Assembly: GCF_903166585.1 (NCBI RefSeq)
Contig: NZ_CAESCM010000010.1
Span: 1 to 64,000 of the forward strand
DNA from: Pedobacter ghigonis
Lineage (GTDB): Bacteria; Bacteroidota; Bacteroidia; Sphingobacteriales; Sphingobacteriaceae
Length of the DNA: 64,000 nt
Direction: 5' to 3'
How positions within the stretch are numbered: the first letter of the stretch is position 1; each line of letters starts with the position of its first letter. Made by a program: the position numbers and the translations under genes. The notes beneath the pieces are model-generated. The model was not told where the DNA came from and searched no databases. It saw nothing but the letters and a program-made list of their open reading frames with translations. This document shows positions 54,483 through 63,602 of the stretch, piece after piece.

Positions 54483-54583
54483 GGATAGAATGACCAGATT
54501 TCGAATGATTGAATGCTAAACATTACCCTATCAACCAGTAAATCAATCTCTAATCCAATAACTTGATCATTAATTAAAAATAT

Positions 54584-55366
54584 ATGTCGAAAATTGTATG
54601 GATCACAGGCGCATCATCCGGTATTGGCGAAGCCCTGGTTTACGAATATTTTAAAGCTGGCAATAAACTGATTATTTCAGGAAGAAACCGCGATGAACTT
54701 TTCCGCGTTAAAGGAAACTGCCAAAACTCGTTTAACATGCATGTTTTACCATTCGATTTAAGCGAAACCGAAACTTTGGAAAGTAAAGCTGCCGATGCCA
54801 TTCGCATTTTTGGAAAGATTGATTTACTGATTAATAGTGGTGGCGTGAGTCAGCGGAGTTTAGCGCTGGAAACCAACCTGCAAACTGAACAGCAGATTAT
54901 GAATACCAATTTTTGGGGAACTGTTGTACTAAGCAAGGCGGTTTTACCATTGATGATCGCCAACGGCGGCGGACAAATTGTAGTAATAAGCAGTTTGGTT
55001 GGCAAATTTGGCACAAAATTCCGTTCTACATACGCCGCTTCCAAACACGCACTTCATGGCTATTTCGATTCGCTCCGGTCGGAAGTTTATGATCAGAACA
55101 TCGATATTACGATTATCTGCCCTGGCTTTATAAAAACGCAGGTTACTTACAATGCGCTTACTGCTGATGGACAACCCTTAAATAAAATGGGCGATGCGCA
55201 CGAAAATGCGATGAGCCCTGTTGATTGTGCCAAACAAATTACAGAAGCCGTACGCAATAAAAAAGAAGAAGTTTATATAGGTGGTAAAGAAACCAAAGCC
55301 GTGCTGTTAAAACGTTTTTTTCCTAAGTTTTTTTCAAAAAAAATAAGGACAGCCAAAGTAAATTAA
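54584..55366 (+). CDS. short-chain dehydrogenase/reductase
   Basis: 260 residues. The nucleotide-binding motif TGASSGIG (8-15), an NSGG at the place of the usual NNAG (LLINSGGVS), the catalytic Ser in VISSLVGKFG and YxxxK in YAASKHALHGY define a classical SDR with NAD(P) cofactor. The basic C-terminus (LLKRFFPKFFSKKIRTAKVN) and overall form resemble membrane-associated DHRS7-type enzymes. The substrate is unknown. The 54483-54583 gap before it has word-like repeats of the TCAATC/AATCCAATAAC kind. Confidence 0.88.
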   Translation: MSKIVWITGASSGIGEALVYEYFKAGNKLIISGRNRDELFRVKGNCQNSFNMHVLPFDLSETETLESKAADAIRIFGKIDLLINSGGVSQRSLALETNLQTEQQIMNTNFWGTVVLSKAVLPLMIANGGGQIVVISSLVGKFGTKFRSTYAASKHALHGYFDSLRSEVYDQNIDITIICPGFIKTQVTYNALTADGQPLNKMGDAHENAMSPVDCAKQITEAVRNKKEEVYIGGKETKAVLLKRFFPKFFSKKIRTAKVN

Positions 55367-55584
55367 GGATAAGCTTTTAGGTTAGTTTCTGATTTAAAAA
55401 AGATACCATAAGCTCTGTAAGTTTTAAACGTCCGGAGTTTTCCCAACAGCATTCCAATCCTAAAAACAATAAATTAAATAACTAAAAATCAATCAATTAA
55501 ACTTTTATTTTCATTTCTAAAAACCAAGTATCTGTAAACCATCGTACATGGAATCAAACAACAGAAACTTAAAAAATAGAAATA

Positions 55585-56136
55585 ATGAAAAACTTAATCT
55601 TATCCGTATTTGCTGTTATCATGATAGCTTTTACAACACAAGTTTACGCTCAAAAAAATCCGATGGTTGGCGGAGCAGCAATGTACCCTACTAAAGATAT
55701 CGTAGATAATGCAGTGAATTCTAAAGACCACACCACTTTGGTTGCGGCGGTTAAAGCGGCTGGCCTGGTAGAGACTTTAAAAAGCGCTGGCCCTTTTACT
55801 GTTTTTGCACCAACAAATGAAGCTTTTGAAAAACTTCCTGCCGGCACGGTAGAAACTTTGGTAAAACCAGAAAACAAAGCAACACTTACCGGCATCTTAA
55901 CTTACCATGTTGTTGCAGGTAAAATGGATAGCAAAGCCATTGCAAAAGCAATTAAAGCAGGTGGTGGCAAAGCAGAGCTAACAACAGTTCAGGGTGGCAA
56001 ACTTTGGGCCTGGATGGATGGTAAAAAACTGGTTCTAAAAGACGAAAAAGGCGGTATGAGCACAGTAACCATTGCCGATGTTTATCAAAAAAATGGCGTT
56101 ATACACGTAGTTGATACCGTTTTAATGCCTAAATAG
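55585..56136 (+). CDS. fasciclin-domain secreted protein
   Basis: 183 residues with a signal peptide ending QVYAQ. One FAS1 domain (~38-182) with the H1 motif FTVFAPTNEAFEKLPAGTVETL, YHVVAGKM and the H2-like GVIHVVDTVLMP. FAS1 proteins are adhesive or structural, attached to the envelope or secreted. It is monocistronic, with a terminator 30 bases after the stop. The 218-base upstream gap has no clear promoter match. Confidence 0.9.
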   Translation: MKNLILSVFAVIMIAFTTQVYAQKNPMVGGAAMYPTKDIVDNAVNSKDHTTLVAAVKAAGLVETLKSAGPFTVFAPTNEAFEKLPAGTVETLVKPENKATLTGILTYHVVAGKMDSKAIAKAIKAGGGKAELTTVQGGKLWAWMDGKKLVLKDEKGGMSTVTIADVYQKNGVIHVVDTVLMPK

Positions 56137-56163
56137 TATTTATAAATCCTTATGACCTACATT

Positions 56164-56195
56164 AAACGATCTGGCTACGTTCAGATCGTTTTTGT
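56164..56195 (+). terminator. rho-independent terminator of the fasciclin gene
   Basis: AACGATCTG (56165-56173) pairs with CAGATCGTT (56182-56190), followed by TTTT. Confidence 0.85.
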
Positions 56196-56287
56196 TATAA
56201 AAAACCATTACACACTGTTTAACGTATATCGTTTAAATCGAAAGATATCCTTATTAACATGCTCACGTTCCGTGTGATTTCAAAATT

Positions 56288-56320
56288 AACGTTCTTGCCC
56301 AATAGTAAGAGCGTTTTTTT
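56288..56320 (+). terminator. second terminator-like hairpin without a gene before it
   Basis: AACGTTCTT (56288-56296) pairs with AAGAGCGTT (56307-56315) with one mismatch, followed by a run of seven T. Within the 56137-56564 gap it is preceded by no gene after the fasciclin terminator; the rest of the gap has a small reading frame (56398) that I do not accept, and nothing else. Confidence 0.6.
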
Positions 56321-56564
56321 ATTCAAATCTGGTTTCGAGAATAAGCAAGGCATGTTTAATTAGCATACCACTAATGCTTGAAAATTATGGCTTATAAATG
56401 ACTGGGTACAGTCAAAAAATGCCAGCTGACTACAGCAAAAGCTTGTATAACTTAACCTTACAGCGTAAATTTGCGGGCTTTAAACAGAGTAAAAAGAATA
56501 ACAATAAACGATTAAAACAGGATGATGGAGTTTATACTCAAAACTCCGGAGCCCCCATTCAGAT

Positions 56565-57350
56565 ATGCATCCAAATATTATAAAAATACAAGAAAAAATT
56601 GAGCCTTTAAGACAGGAAATAATTAACCATAAAGTGTACACCGCCATAAGCGAGCTCGAAGAGCTGCAGATTTTTATGGAGCACCATATTTTTGCAGTGT
56701 GGGATTTTATGTCGCTGCTTAAAGCTTTACAGATTAATTTAACTTGTACAACCTTACCCTGGTTTCCCGTTGGCGATCCGGTTACGAGGCAGTTGATTAA
56801 TGAAATTGTAGCCGGCGAAGAATCGGATGTAGATGCAGATGGCAAGATCAAAAGTCATTTCGAGCTTTATTTAGATGCCATGGAACAATGTGGTGCCGAT
56901 ACTAAACCTATAAACACATTTATAAGTGCATTGCAAAACGGTAAAAGTTTTGACGAAGCTTTCGAAATTGCCGAAGTACCTTTGGCAGCACGAGATTTCG
57001 TTAATGCAACATTCGAAACCATAAACAGTGGTCAAACACATTTGCAGGCTGCAAGTTTTACCTTCGGTCGCGAAGACCTGATTCCGAACATGTTTTTTAG
57101 CATGGTTAACGATTTGAACAGCTCCCAGCCCGACCAGGTTTCCATTTTTAAATACTATCTGGAACGTCATATCGAAGTAGATGGCGACCACCACAGCCAT
57201 TTAGCCCTATCTATGACCGAGAAGTTATGCGAAAAAGACGAAGCTTTTTGGGAACAGGCAGAAACTACAACCAAACAAGCCCTGCAGAAAAGAATCGATC
57301 TCTGGAATGCAGCCTATACCGAAATAGTTAAACAGAAAGTGGAAGCTTAG
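56565..57350 (+). CDS. DUF3050 protein, heme-oxygenase-like fold
   Basis: 261 residues, all-alpha, no signal peptide. The DUF3050 markers are IEPLRQEIINHKVYTAISELEELQIFMEHHIFAVWDFMSLLKALQ and SHFELYLDAMEQCGADT, and HIEVDGDHHSHLALSM near the C-terminus. DUF3050 is distantly related to heme-oxygenase-like diiron or PqqC-type proteins; His41 and His42 and His184-type residues could bind metal, but no activity is known. Confidence 0.85.
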   Translation: MHPNIIKIQEKIEPLRQEIINHKVYTAISELEELQIFMEHHIFAVWDFMSLLKALQINLTCTTLPWFPVGDPVTRQLINEIVAGEESDVDADGKIKSHFELYLDAMEQCGADTKPINTFISALQNGKSFDEAFEIAEVPLAARDFVNATFETINSGQTHLQAASFTFGREDLIPNMFFSMVNDLNSSQPDQVSIFKYYLERHIEVDGDHHSHLALSMTEKLCEKDEAFWEQAETTTKQALQKRIDLWNAAYTEIVKQKVEA

Positions 57351-57386
57351 TTATTAAATTGTTAACTATTTACTAATTTAGATTAC

Positions 57387-57400
57387 GTGATTTTAGTCAC
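57387..57400 (+). promoter_or_regulatory. CRP/FNR-like palindrome upstream of the cupin gene
   Basis: GTGA-TTTTAG-TCAC (57387-57400) fits the GTGA-N6-TCAC form recognised by Crp/Fnr-family regulators. It is 78 bases before the ATG at 57478. Whether such a regulator acts here is not shown. Confidence 0.4.
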
Positions 57401-57477
57401 ATTTACTTGCGGACATCAATTTTCTAAAATAAAATTTACACATTTGTTGTTCGGCACAAATAACCGATTTTAAGCGC

Positions 57478-58356
57478 ATGAGTTTCATTTTAAAACCTGT
57501 TGACATCGTTGAGAGCATTACTCCCGAAGATTTTAAGAAAAATTACCTGAAAACTAAACGTCCGTTAGTAATCAGGGGCCTTACTAAAGACTGGCCTGCT
57601 AGAGAAAAATGGACAACTGAATATTTAAAAGAAATTGGCGGCGACCTGGAAGTTCCGCTTTACGATAACTCTAAAGCTGACCCATCGAAACCGATTAACG
57701 CAGCTACTGCACACATGAAATTTGGCGATTACCTTGATCTAATTAAGCGTGAGCCAACCGAGTTGAGAATTTTCTTTTTCAACCTGTTTAAAAAAGTGCC
57801 AAGCCTGATTAACGATATTAAAATCCCTAAAGATTTAATGGGTGGCTTTATTGAAAGCATGCCTGCTATGTTTTTTGGGGGTTCAAATTCGGTAACATTC
57901 CTGCACTACGATATCGATTTACCACATATTTTCCATACGCATTTTGGAGGCAGAAAGCACATTATCCTATTCGATTACAAGTGGAAAGACAGGTTATATT
58001 GCCTGCCAAACGCCACTTATGCACTCGAAGATTATGATGTTGCCAACCCTGATTTCAAAAAATTCCCTGCTTTAAATGGCGTTGAAGGATACGAAGTTTT
58101 CTTAGAACATGGCGATACTTTGTTTATGCCAACGGGCATGTGGCACTGGATGAAATATGTTGACGGATCGTTCTCTTTAAGTTTACGCGCCTGGGACCAA
58201 TCGATTAGCCGTAAAGTGGCCAGCGTTTGGAGCTTGTTTACCCACGGAGCAATAGATAGCTTAATTAAAATGACTTTCAAAGAAAAATACGCTCATTGGA
58301 GAGAGAAAAAGGCAGTTAAAATTGCCGAAAGGGCTTTAGCCAAAGGCAGACCATAA
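57478..58356 (+). CDS. cupin-like (JmjC-type) Fe(II)/2-oxoglutarate oxygenase-like protein
   Basis: 292 residues. LKTKRPLVIRGLTKDWPAREKW is the usual start of cupin_8/JmjC proteins. The iron facial triad is probably His-x-Asp in FLHYDIDLPHIFHT and the distal His in LFMPTGMWHWMKY; GGRKHIILFDY supplies the 2-oxoglutarate Lys region. The family hydroxylates amino-acid side chains or acts as demethylases; the target is unknown. A basic C-terminal helix (EKYAHWREKKAVKIAERALAKGRP) is present. Confidence 0.87.
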   Translation: MSFILKPVDIVESITPEDFKKNYLKTKRPLVIRGLTKDWPAREKWTTEYLKEIGGDLEVPLYDNSKADPSKPINAATAHMKFGDYLDLIKREPTELRIFFFNLFKKVPSLINDIKIPKDLMGGFIESMPAMFFGGSNSVTFLHYDIDLPHIFHTHFGGRKHIILFDYKWKDRLYCLPNATYALEDYDVANPDFKKFPALNGVEGYEVFLEHGDTLFMPTGMWHWMKYVDGSFSLSLRAWDQSISRKVASVWSLFTHGAIDSLIKMTFKEKYAHWREKKAVKIAERALAKGRP

Positions 58357-58449
58357 AGTACTGATAATTAAAATACAGCGGGGCATCGTTTACGACAGCC
58401 CCGTTTTTGTTATTATTGCGTTCAAAACTTCATTATCATTCAGAATCAG

Positions 58450-59064
58450 ATGGAAAACAATATACTTACCGAAAAACAAAAAATGCTGGCTGGAAAGGCC
58501 TATCAGGCAGGCGATGCGGAACTGGCAAAAGAAAGATTAAAAGCCAGGGAAATTGTTTTCGAATTTAACAACCTTGCTCCTAAATTCATCAAACAGCGCA
58601 AAGAGCTGCTAAAAAGGTTATTCGGCAAAACCGAAAAGATGTTTTATGTAGAACCTCCTTTCCGTTGCGATTATGGTTACAACATCGAAATTGGCGATAA
58701 CTTTTACGCCAACTTTAACCTGGTAATTTTAGATTGTGCAAAAGTTAGTATTGGCAACAATGTGTTTATAGCACCAAACGTAGCCATTTATACTGCCGGT
58801 CACCCCATACACGCACACCTGCGTGATCAGGAGTACGAATGGGCGCAGGAAATTGCCATTGGCAACAGCGTTTGGATTGGTGGCAATGTGGTAATTAATC
58901 CGGGAGTAAAAATTGGTTCGAATGTGGTAATTGGCTCAGGCAGTATTGTTACCAGAGATATCCCCGATAATGTTTTTGCAGCAGGCAATCCCTGCAGGGT
59001 TATCCGCCAGTTAACAGATGCCGACAATGATTTCTATTATAAAGATTTTAAATTGGGGGAATAA
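58450..59064 (+). CDS. maltose/galactoside O-acetyltransferase-type hexapeptide protein
   Basis: 204 residues. The N-terminal mac domain (EKQKMLAGKAYQAGDAELAKERLKAREI) and a left-handed beta-helix with hexapeptide repeats (ISGN-like: IEIGDNFYANFNLVILDCAKVSIGNN, VWIGGNVVINPGVKIGSNVVIGSGSIV) are clear. His116 in TAGHPIHA is the catalytic base. The family moves an acetyl group from acetyl-CoA to a sugar, as Maa and LacA do. Acceptor unknown. Confidence 0.93.
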   Translation: MENNILTEKQKMLAGKAYQAGDAELAKERLKAREIVFEFNNLAPKFIKQRKELLKRLFGKTEKMFYVEPPFRCDYGYNIEIGDNFYANFNLVILDCAKVSIGNNVFIAPNVAIYTAGHPIHAHLRDQEYEWAQEIAIGNSVWIGGNVVINPGVKIGSNVVIGSGSIVTRDIPDNVFAAGNPCRVIRQLTDADNDFYYKDFKLGE

Positions 59065-59068
59065 ACAA

Positions 59069-59120
59069 CCATCGTCCCCGTTTGCAACGGGAAAAGGCGG
59101 GAAGGGCGATTTTATCGCCC
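59069..59120. repeat. intergenic repeat with GTTTGCAACGG and GGGCGATTTTATCGCCC
   Basis: CCATCGTCCCCGTTTGCAAC starts at 59069; a GGGCGAT/ATCGCCC hairpin lies at 59104-59120. A second, diverged copy is at 60628-60678 with the same order and spacing (35 and 37 bases). The remainder of the gap (59130-59182) is CCATC/TCCCATC simple words. Confidence 0.6.
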
Positions 59121-59182
59121 TCAATTAAATCACATCAATTCCCTCTTCCATTTTCCATCATCCATCTCCCATCATCCATCCT

Positions 59183-59608
59183 TTAACTGCTATGATCTGC
59201 AACAACCTTCCACTCCCCTTTTATCTTTTTAATAAGTAGTGTAAAATAGCCTTTCAGCTCATCTTTTTCACGTTTCACATTCCAGCTGCCCAATACAAAA
59301 GCCAAATCAGATTTTAAAAAATCAACTTTTTTAATGCCGAACACCAAATACCCCATGGCTGATTTATCTGGATAGCCCTTTTTGTAATTATCGAGCGTTT
59401 TTTGCCAGCCGTATGTTGGTCCGCTTTTACCTACAAATAGCAAGCTGTCAGACTTTTCGTAGCCTTCCATAAAGGCTTCTACATCGCCTTTATTCCAATC
59501 GGTACGTTGTTTCTCCAGTAAATTAAGTATAGCCTGCTTATCTTTTGCATTTTGGGCAAAGCTTCCGAACGAAATTAACAGCAGTAAAGCAAGAAGTATT
59601 TTTTTCAT
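59183..59608 (-). CDS. secreted NTF2-like (DUF4440/YybH-type) protein
   Basis: 141 residues with a signal peptide ending GSFAQ. The mature part fits the NTF2-like cone fold: LNLLEKQRTDWNKGDVEAFMEGYEKSDSLLFVG, GWQKTLDNYKKGYP and LKGYFTLLIKKIKGEWKVVADHSS. DUF4440/SnoaL-like proteins are small binding proteins or enzymes; the function here is unknown. It converges with the acetyltransferase gene. Confidence 0.85.
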   Translation of the reverse strand: MKKILLALLLLISFGSFAQNAKDKQAILNLLEKQRTDWNKGDVEAFMEGYEKSDSLLFVGKSGPTYGWQKTLDNYKKGYPDKSAMGYLVFGIKKVDFLKSDLAFVLGSWNVKREKDELKGYFTLLIKKIKGEWKVVADHSS

Positions 59609-59701
59609 GTTTTAGGATAATTGGGTAAAACTTAAAGATAGGAAACAAATTATTTTGTTCCACCGCTAAAAATTGTTTCTTTACATTTTATAAAATCACC
59701 T

Positions 59702-60580
59702 ATGCAAAATAAAGTAATTACAATTGGCGAAATACTTTGGGATGTTTTTCCAGAGGGGAAGAAAGCCGGCGGTTCGAGTATGAATGTTGCGCTTAACCTG
59801 CATAAACAAAATATAACGAGCAGTTTTATCAGCGCAGTTGGTAACGACGATAATGGCCGCGAATTACTGGATTTTTTAAACAGCAATCATTTTGCAACAA
59901 ACCTGATTCAGGTAAATACCGAATTACCTACCAGTACCGTTGTGGTACAGCTCGATGCCAACCACCAAGCCACCTACACCATCAAACAACCTGTTGCCTG
60001 GGATGATATCCAGCTAACCGACGAAAATATTGCAGCAGTAAAACAGGCCGATGCGCTGGTATATTGCAGTTTAACCTGTCGCGATGAACGCTCTAAAAAA
60101 GCCATTATAGGCTTACTGGAAAATGCTAAAACAAAAATTTTCGATATCAACCTGAGAAGCCCCTTTTACGAAAAAGCTTTAATTGGCGATCTTTTAAACC
60201 ATGCCAATATTTTAAAAATAAACGAGGATGAAATTGTTTGGGTAAAAAATACTTTCGGCTTAACCGGTAATACCGACGAACAACTGCTGAAACAACTTGC
60301 ACGCCAATTTAATATCGATATCATCTGCCTAACGCTGGGCAACAATGGAGCCTGTATTTTAAAAGACGGAAAGCTGTTTAAACACCCGGGATACAAAGTA
60401 CAGGTTGCCGATACCGTTGGTGCAGGCGATGCTTTTCTGGCTACCTTTATTGCCTGTTACCTGCAAGGCTACCCCATGGAAACTACCCTGGATAATGCCT
60501 GTAAAGTTGGGGCTTTCGTTGCTTCGCAGGTTGGAGCCAACCCCGATTACAATAAAAAGATTTACCACATGGCGCTTTAA
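59702..60580 (+). CDS. PfkB-family carbohydrate kinase, fructokinase-like
   Basis: 292 residues. The first PfkB motif region ITIGEILWDVFPEGKKAGGSSMNVALNLHK, a nucleotide-binding LTLGNNGACILKDG and the second signature DTVGAGDAFLATF with Asp243 as the catalytic base are all present. The short form and the N-terminal GGSSMNVA suggest fructokinase; another hexose or a nucleoside cannot be ruled out. The gene lies between two copies of an intergenic repeat. Confidence 0.9.
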   Translation: MQNKVITIGEILWDVFPEGKKAGGSSMNVALNLHKQNITSSFISAVGNDDNGRELLDFLNSNHFATNLIQVNTELPTSTVVVQLDANHQATYTIKQPVAWDDIQLTDENIAAVKQADALVYCSLTCRDERSKKAIIGLLENAKTKIFDINLRSPFYEKALIGDLLNHANILKINEDEIVWVKNTFGLTGNTDEQLLKQLARQFNIDIICLTLGNNGACILKDGKLFKHPGYKVQVADTVGAGDAFLATFIACYLQGYPMETTLDNACKVGAFVASQVGANPDYNKKIYHMAL

Positions 60581-60588
60581 TTTTTTTA

Positions 60589-60620
60589 AGACCTTATAGG
60601 TTTCAAAACCTATAAGGTCT
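60589..60620. repeat. perfect 14-bp palindromic stem AGACCTTATAGGTT
   Basis: AGACCTTATAGGTT (60589-60602), loop TCAA, and the exact complement (60607-60620). The same palindrome type is, from memory, scattered in Bacteroidota genomes. It follows the kinase gene directly but has no T-tail on the plus strand. Confidence 0.6.
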
Positions 60621-60627
60621 GCCTATA

Positions 60628-60678
60628 CCATCGTTCTCGTTTGTAACGAGGATGAATGAGAAAAGCGATTTTATAGCT
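60628..60678. repeat. diverged second copy of the 59069 intergenic repeat
   Basis: CCATCGTTCTCGTTTGTAAC at 60628, then AGCGATTTTATAGCT at 60664-60678. Further on, GCTTTGGTCTTTC occurs twice (60721-60750 region). No gene in 60581-60829. Confidence 0.6.
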
Positions 60679-60829
60679 GTATGTTATTTCCGTTATGTGC
60701 ATTACAAATGCAACTGCTTTCTGCTTTGGTCTTTCCGCTTTGGTCTTTCAGCTCCACTCAAATATGACACCCCGCTTAAATTAATACAAAGCGAAACTTT
60801 TATCTTCGATAATCCGTTTATAAAAGCAC

Positions 60830-61927
60830 ATGAGAGGTTTTCGTTTTTCTGATTACAAGCCCGGCGATACGCCCAAAGGTGGCTTTGATGAATTGCTAAA
60901 ATTATTTAGCGAACTGCTGAATTATACAGCAGGTGATGCAGCCGAGGCCCTAAGCTGGTTAAATGAACTTGATAAGCAATATAAGCTTACCAATAACGAT
61001 TATGGTATCGGTAATTTTATAGATGATTTAAAAGATAAAGGCTATCTCACCGAAGACAACCAATCGGGAGAATTTAAAATTACCGCCAAAACCGAACAAA
61101 CTATTCGCAAATCGGCCCTTGATGAAATTTTCGGGAAACTGAAAAAAAGTGGCCGGGGCAACCACAACAGTAACCAATCGGGCATTGGCGAAGAAAAAAA
61201 TGCCGACAGACGAGAATATAATTTTGGCGACAGCTTAGATCAGATCGATATGACTGCTTCTATTCAAAATGCACAAATTAACCATGGCATTAATGATTTT
61301 ACCCTCACCGACCGCGATCTGGAGGTAGAAGAAAAAGATTTCAAAACCTTAACTTCTACTGTACTGATGATTGATATTTCGCACTCGATGATTTTGTACG
61401 GCGAAGACCGGATTACCCCTGCAAAAAAAGTAGCCATGGCCCTGGCCGAACTTATTAAAACGAAATATCCTAAAGATACTTTGGACATTGTGGTTTTTGG
61501 TAATGATGCCTGGCCCATAACCGTAAAAGATTTACCTTATTTACAAGTTGGTCCCTACCATACCAATACCTATGCCGGATTAGAACTTGCGGCAGATTTG
61601 CTCCGCAGAAGGAAAACACACAACAAACAGATTTTCATGATTACCGATGGTAAACCTACCTGTTTGAAAGAAAATGGCAAGTATTACAAAAATAGCATGG
61701 GACTGGACCGCAAAGTAATTAACAAAACGTTAAACATGGCCGCGCAGTGCAAGCGCTTAAGGATCCCGATTACGACTTTTATGATTGCCAAAGATCCTTA
61801 CCTGCAGCAGTTTGTACGCCAATTTACCGAAATAAACGGCGGCCGGGCTTTTTACAGCTCATTAAATGGCTTAGGCGAATACATTTTTGAAGATTACATT
61901 AAAAACAGAAGAAAAACAGTTAAATAA
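60830..61927 (+). CDS. von Willebrand factor A domain protein of a MoxR/VWA pair
   Basis: 365 residues. An N-terminal helical part (~1-105) is followed by a Gly/Asn-rich linker (~107-130) and a VWA domain (~175-360). The MIDAS motif DISHSM has Asp182, Ser184 and Ser186; the Thr and Asp positions are in NTYAGLELAAD and MITDGKPTC. VWA proteins next to MoxR-like or chelatase-like AAA+ ATPases form metal-insertion or protein-remodelling complexes. No chlorophyll or cobalamin gene lies nearby. The AAA+ partner starts 162 bases downstream. Confidence 0.87.
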   Translation: MRGFRFSDYKPGDTPKGGFDELLKLFSELLNYTAGDAAEALSWLNELDKQYKLTNNDYGIGNFIDDLKDKGYLTEDNQSGEFKITAKTEQTIRKSALDEIFGKLKKSGRGNHNSNQSGIGEEKNADRREYNFGDSLDQIDMTASIQNAQINHGINDFTLTDRDLEVEEKDFKTLTSTVLMIDISHSMILYGEDRITPAKKVAMALAELIKTKYPKDTLDIVVFGNDAWPITVKDLPYLQVGPYHTNTYAGLELAADLLRRRKTHNKQIFMITDGKPTCLKENGKYYKNSMGLDRKVINKTLNMAAQCKRLRIPITTFMIAKDPYLQQFVRQFTEINGGRAFYSSLNGLGEYIFEDYIKNRRKTVK

Positions 61928-62089
61928 GGTAGAAGGTATTAAGGCAGAGGGTTTAAAATAAAACCCATCGCCAATGCTACCTAATCAACCATAAAAACAT
62001 TAAAAAGGGATAGATTTATGGAAGTTGTTTGTTCACTTTACAAACCTTATACCTTAAACACTGAACCTTAGACCCATTTAAACCAAAAA

Positions 62090-63577
62090 ATGCAAAATAC
62101 TACATTAGGCCAGTTAAAGGCTACCACTTATAAATCAAGAAGCGTTAAGGAAGAATTAAGGGAAAACCTGATTAAAGTTCTCCGTGATAAGAAAACCGAA
62201 TTTGAAGGTATTATTGGTTATGATGAAACGGTAATCCCCGAGTTACAGACGGCCATTCTATCGCGCCACAATATTTTACTTCTGGGCTTACGTGGGCAAG
62301 CCAAAACACGCATTGCCCGTTTAATGGTTAATTTATTGGATGAGTATGTACCCTACGTAGCCGGAAGCGAAATTTTCGACGATCCGCTGAACCCGATTTC
62401 ATGGTATGCAAAAAATGAAATTGCCACCAAAGGTGATGCCACAGAAATTGCCTGGTTACACCGCAGCGAACGTTATACCGAAAAGCTGGCTACACCTGAT
62501 GTTACCGTAGCCGATTTAATTGGCGATATTGACCCTATAAAAGCAGCCACGCTGAAACTAACCTACAATGATGAAAGAGTTATCCACTTTGGCTTAATTC
62601 CGCGCGCACACCGCAGCATTTTCGTAATCAACGAACTGCCCGATTTACAGGCACGTATCCAGGTAGCCTTATTTAACATGCTGCAGGAAAAAGATATTCA
62701 GATTCGCGGTTTTAAATTGCGTTTGCCTTTAGATATCCAGTTTGTATTTACTGCAAACCCTGAAGATTACACCAACCGTGGAAGCATTGTTACCCCATTG
62801 AAAGACAGGATAGAAAGTCAGATTTTAACCCACTACCCAAAAAGCATCGAAATTTCGCGCAAAATTACTTTCCAGGAAGCCAAATTAACTACAGAACAAA
62901 AAGCCAGTATCGAAGCCGATGGTTTGCTAAAAGATTTAATTGAGCAAATTGCTTTCGAGGCTCGTAAAAGTGAGTACATCGACCAGAAATCGGGCGTATC
63001 GGCCAGGTTAACCATTTCGGCTTATGAAAATTTAATCAGTACCGCCGAAAGAAGGATGCTGATCTCGGGCGAAAAAAATGCTTTTGTGCGTTTATCAGAT
63101 TTAGCGGGTATTATCCCGGCCATAACCGGTAAAATAGAGCTGGTGTACGAAGGCGAACTGGAAGGACCGGCACATGTAGCCACTACCTTAATCGGCAAAG
63201 CAGTTAAAACTTTATTTGCACGTTATTTCCCTGACCCTGAAAAAGCTAAAAAAAGCAAAACAGCCAATCCTTATACCGAAATAACCGAATGGTTTACTGA
63301 AGGCAATAATGTAGATTTAACAGATCTTTTAACCAGTGTTCAATACAAAAAAGCATTGATGCTGGTGCCCGGCTTATACGATACGGTTAAAAAATTCCAT
63401 CCCAAGTTAAGCGAAAACCAAACCTTGTTGTTAATGGAGTTTGTATTGCATGGCTTAGCCGAATACTCTCAGCTGAGTAAAAATTACTTAACCGGTGGCT
63501 TTGGCTTTAGCGATATGTTTGGCAGTTTATTTAATGCCGAATTTGATGAGGAAGAAGATGAAGACGATTTCAGATAA
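62090..63577 (+). CDS. AAA+ ATPase, magnesium-chelatase I / MoxR-like
   Basis: 495 residues. Walker A reads GLRGQAKT (66-73) and Walker B lies in SIFVINELPDL; LFNMLQEKDIQIRGFKLRLPLDIQFVFTANPEDYTNRG is typical of ChlI/MoxR ATPases including sensor 1. A C-terminal helical part and an acidic end (EFDEEEDEDDF) follow. It likely works with the VWA protein just upstream as an ATP-driven remodeling or metal-insertion machine; the client is unknown. Confidence 0.87.
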   Translation: MQNTTLGQLKATTYKSRSVKEELRENLIKVLRDKKTEFEGIIGYDETVIPELQTAILSRHNILLLGLRGQAKTRIARLMVNLLDEYVPYVAGSEIFDDPLNPISWYAKNEIATKGDATEIAWLHRSERYTEKLATPDVTVADLIGDIDPIKAATLKLTYNDERVIHFGLIPRAHRSIFVINELPDLQARIQVALFNMLQEKDIQIRGFKLRLPLDIQFVFTANPEDYTNRGSIVTPLKDRIESQILTHYPKSIEISRKITFQEAKLTTEQKASIEADGLLKDLIEQIAFEARKSEYIDQKSGVSARLTISAYENLISTAERRMLISGEKNAFVRLSDLAGIIPAITGKIELVYEGELEGPAHVATTLIGKAVKTLFARYFPDPEKAKKSKTANPYTEITEWFTEGNNVDLTDLLTSVQYKKALMLVPGLYDTVKKFHPKLSENQTLLLMEFVLHGLAEYSQLSKNYLTGGFGFSDMFGSLFNAEFDEEEDEDDFR

Positions 63578-63602
63578 TAAAACATTATAATTTCTTTAAT
63601 TT

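Noticed and set aside
56398..56583. 61-codon frame overlapping the DUF3050 start
   Set aside because: Lys/Asn/Gln-rich, overlaps the real gene and has no family match I recognise.
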